Below, one piece after another: positions 5,635 through 5,689 of a DNA stretch of 5,689 nucleotides. The notes under the pieces were generated by a model, which was given only the letters and a program-made list of their open reading frames with translations, made no database searches and had not been told where the DNA came from. Position numbers and translations under genes: made by a program. Origin of the DNA: DATCRE01 sp964235605 (GTDB lineage: Bacteria > Bacteroidota > Bacteroidia > Cytophagales > Cyclobacteriaceae). The DNA lies in NCBI GenBank assembly GCA_964235605.1, contig CAXSCR010000115.1, positions 1 to 5,689 on the forward strand, read 5' to 3'. Position 1 is the first letter of the stretch. Every line of letters begins with the position of its first letter.

Positions 5635-5689
5635 ATGAACAGTATAGAAATATTTCAAATGGCTCTTCAATTGTCGGAGCCTTGGTTTG
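5635..5689 (+). CDS. Start of an ISL3-like transposase, cut by the window end
   Basis: The last 55 nt encode MNSIEIFQMALQLSEPWF in one frame. This resembles the N-terminus I associate with ISL3-type (IS204/IS1001/IS1096/IS1165) transposases and the related ISAon1 N-terminal region in Bacteroidota: a short helix, then an L-x-x-P-W motif. Only 18 codons are visible, so the catalytic part cannot be checked. A GAAAGATA/TATTTTTC hairpin (5603-5630, one G-U pair) ends 4 nt before the ATG and might limit translation. I could not identify the left inverted repeat of the insertion sequence. Confidence 0.5.
   Translation, partial: MNSIEIFQMALQLSEPWF

Overview
The window looks like a piece of a Bacteroidota chromosome. 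The DNA is AT-rich. The gene set includes a GH30 glycoside hydrolase lipoprotein, a secreted Mip/FkpA-like FKBP isomerase and a PqiA-like membrane protein. Most starts lack a strong Shine-Dalgarno, and the putative promoter of the GH30 gene is spaced like the Bacteroidota -33/-7 type. A class such as Chitinophagia or Sphingobacteriia is a guess that cannot be settled from this sequence.

Layout. (1) 1-199: the C-terminal end of a general-stress, pyridoxamine-phosphate-oxidase-like protein whose upstream part is broken by an in-frame stop, probably a gene remnant. (2) 200-1097: about 900 bp without a convincing intact gene. It holds three inverted repeats, a T9-ended structure that looks like a terminator, a 12-bp palindrome next to the following start, and two stretches that look like decayed coding sequence. 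(3) 1098-2471 (+): a PqiA-family inner-membrane protein with an added N-terminal extracytoplasmic domain. (4) 2499-2541: a strong hairpin between two convergent genes, probably a shared terminator. (5) 2553-3290 (-): a secreted FKBP-type prolyl isomerase with a short coiled coil. (6) 3291-3919: intergenic, carrying repeat copy 1 and the terminator of the next gene. (7) 3920-5389 (-): an intact GH30 glycosidase lipoprotein. (8) 5475-5555: repeat copy 2. (9) 5635-5689 (+): the first 18 codons of an apparent ISL3-like transposase that runs off the window.

The genes do not form one operon or an obvious pathway. The PqiA-like protein and the FKBP both act in the cell envelope but are convergently transcribed. 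The GH30 gene is a single unit with its own putative promoter and terminator. No SusC/SusD pair, regulator or transporter accompanies it here.

The most interesting signal is a pair of 81-93 bp direct repeats on either side of the GH30 gene, next to the transposase start. Both copies can be drawn with the same fold: a closing stem plus two hairpins. They differ mainly by one 7-bp tandem unit and A-run length. They look like a dispersed, structured repeat family and could make the GH30 segment a recombination cassette; that last step is inference.
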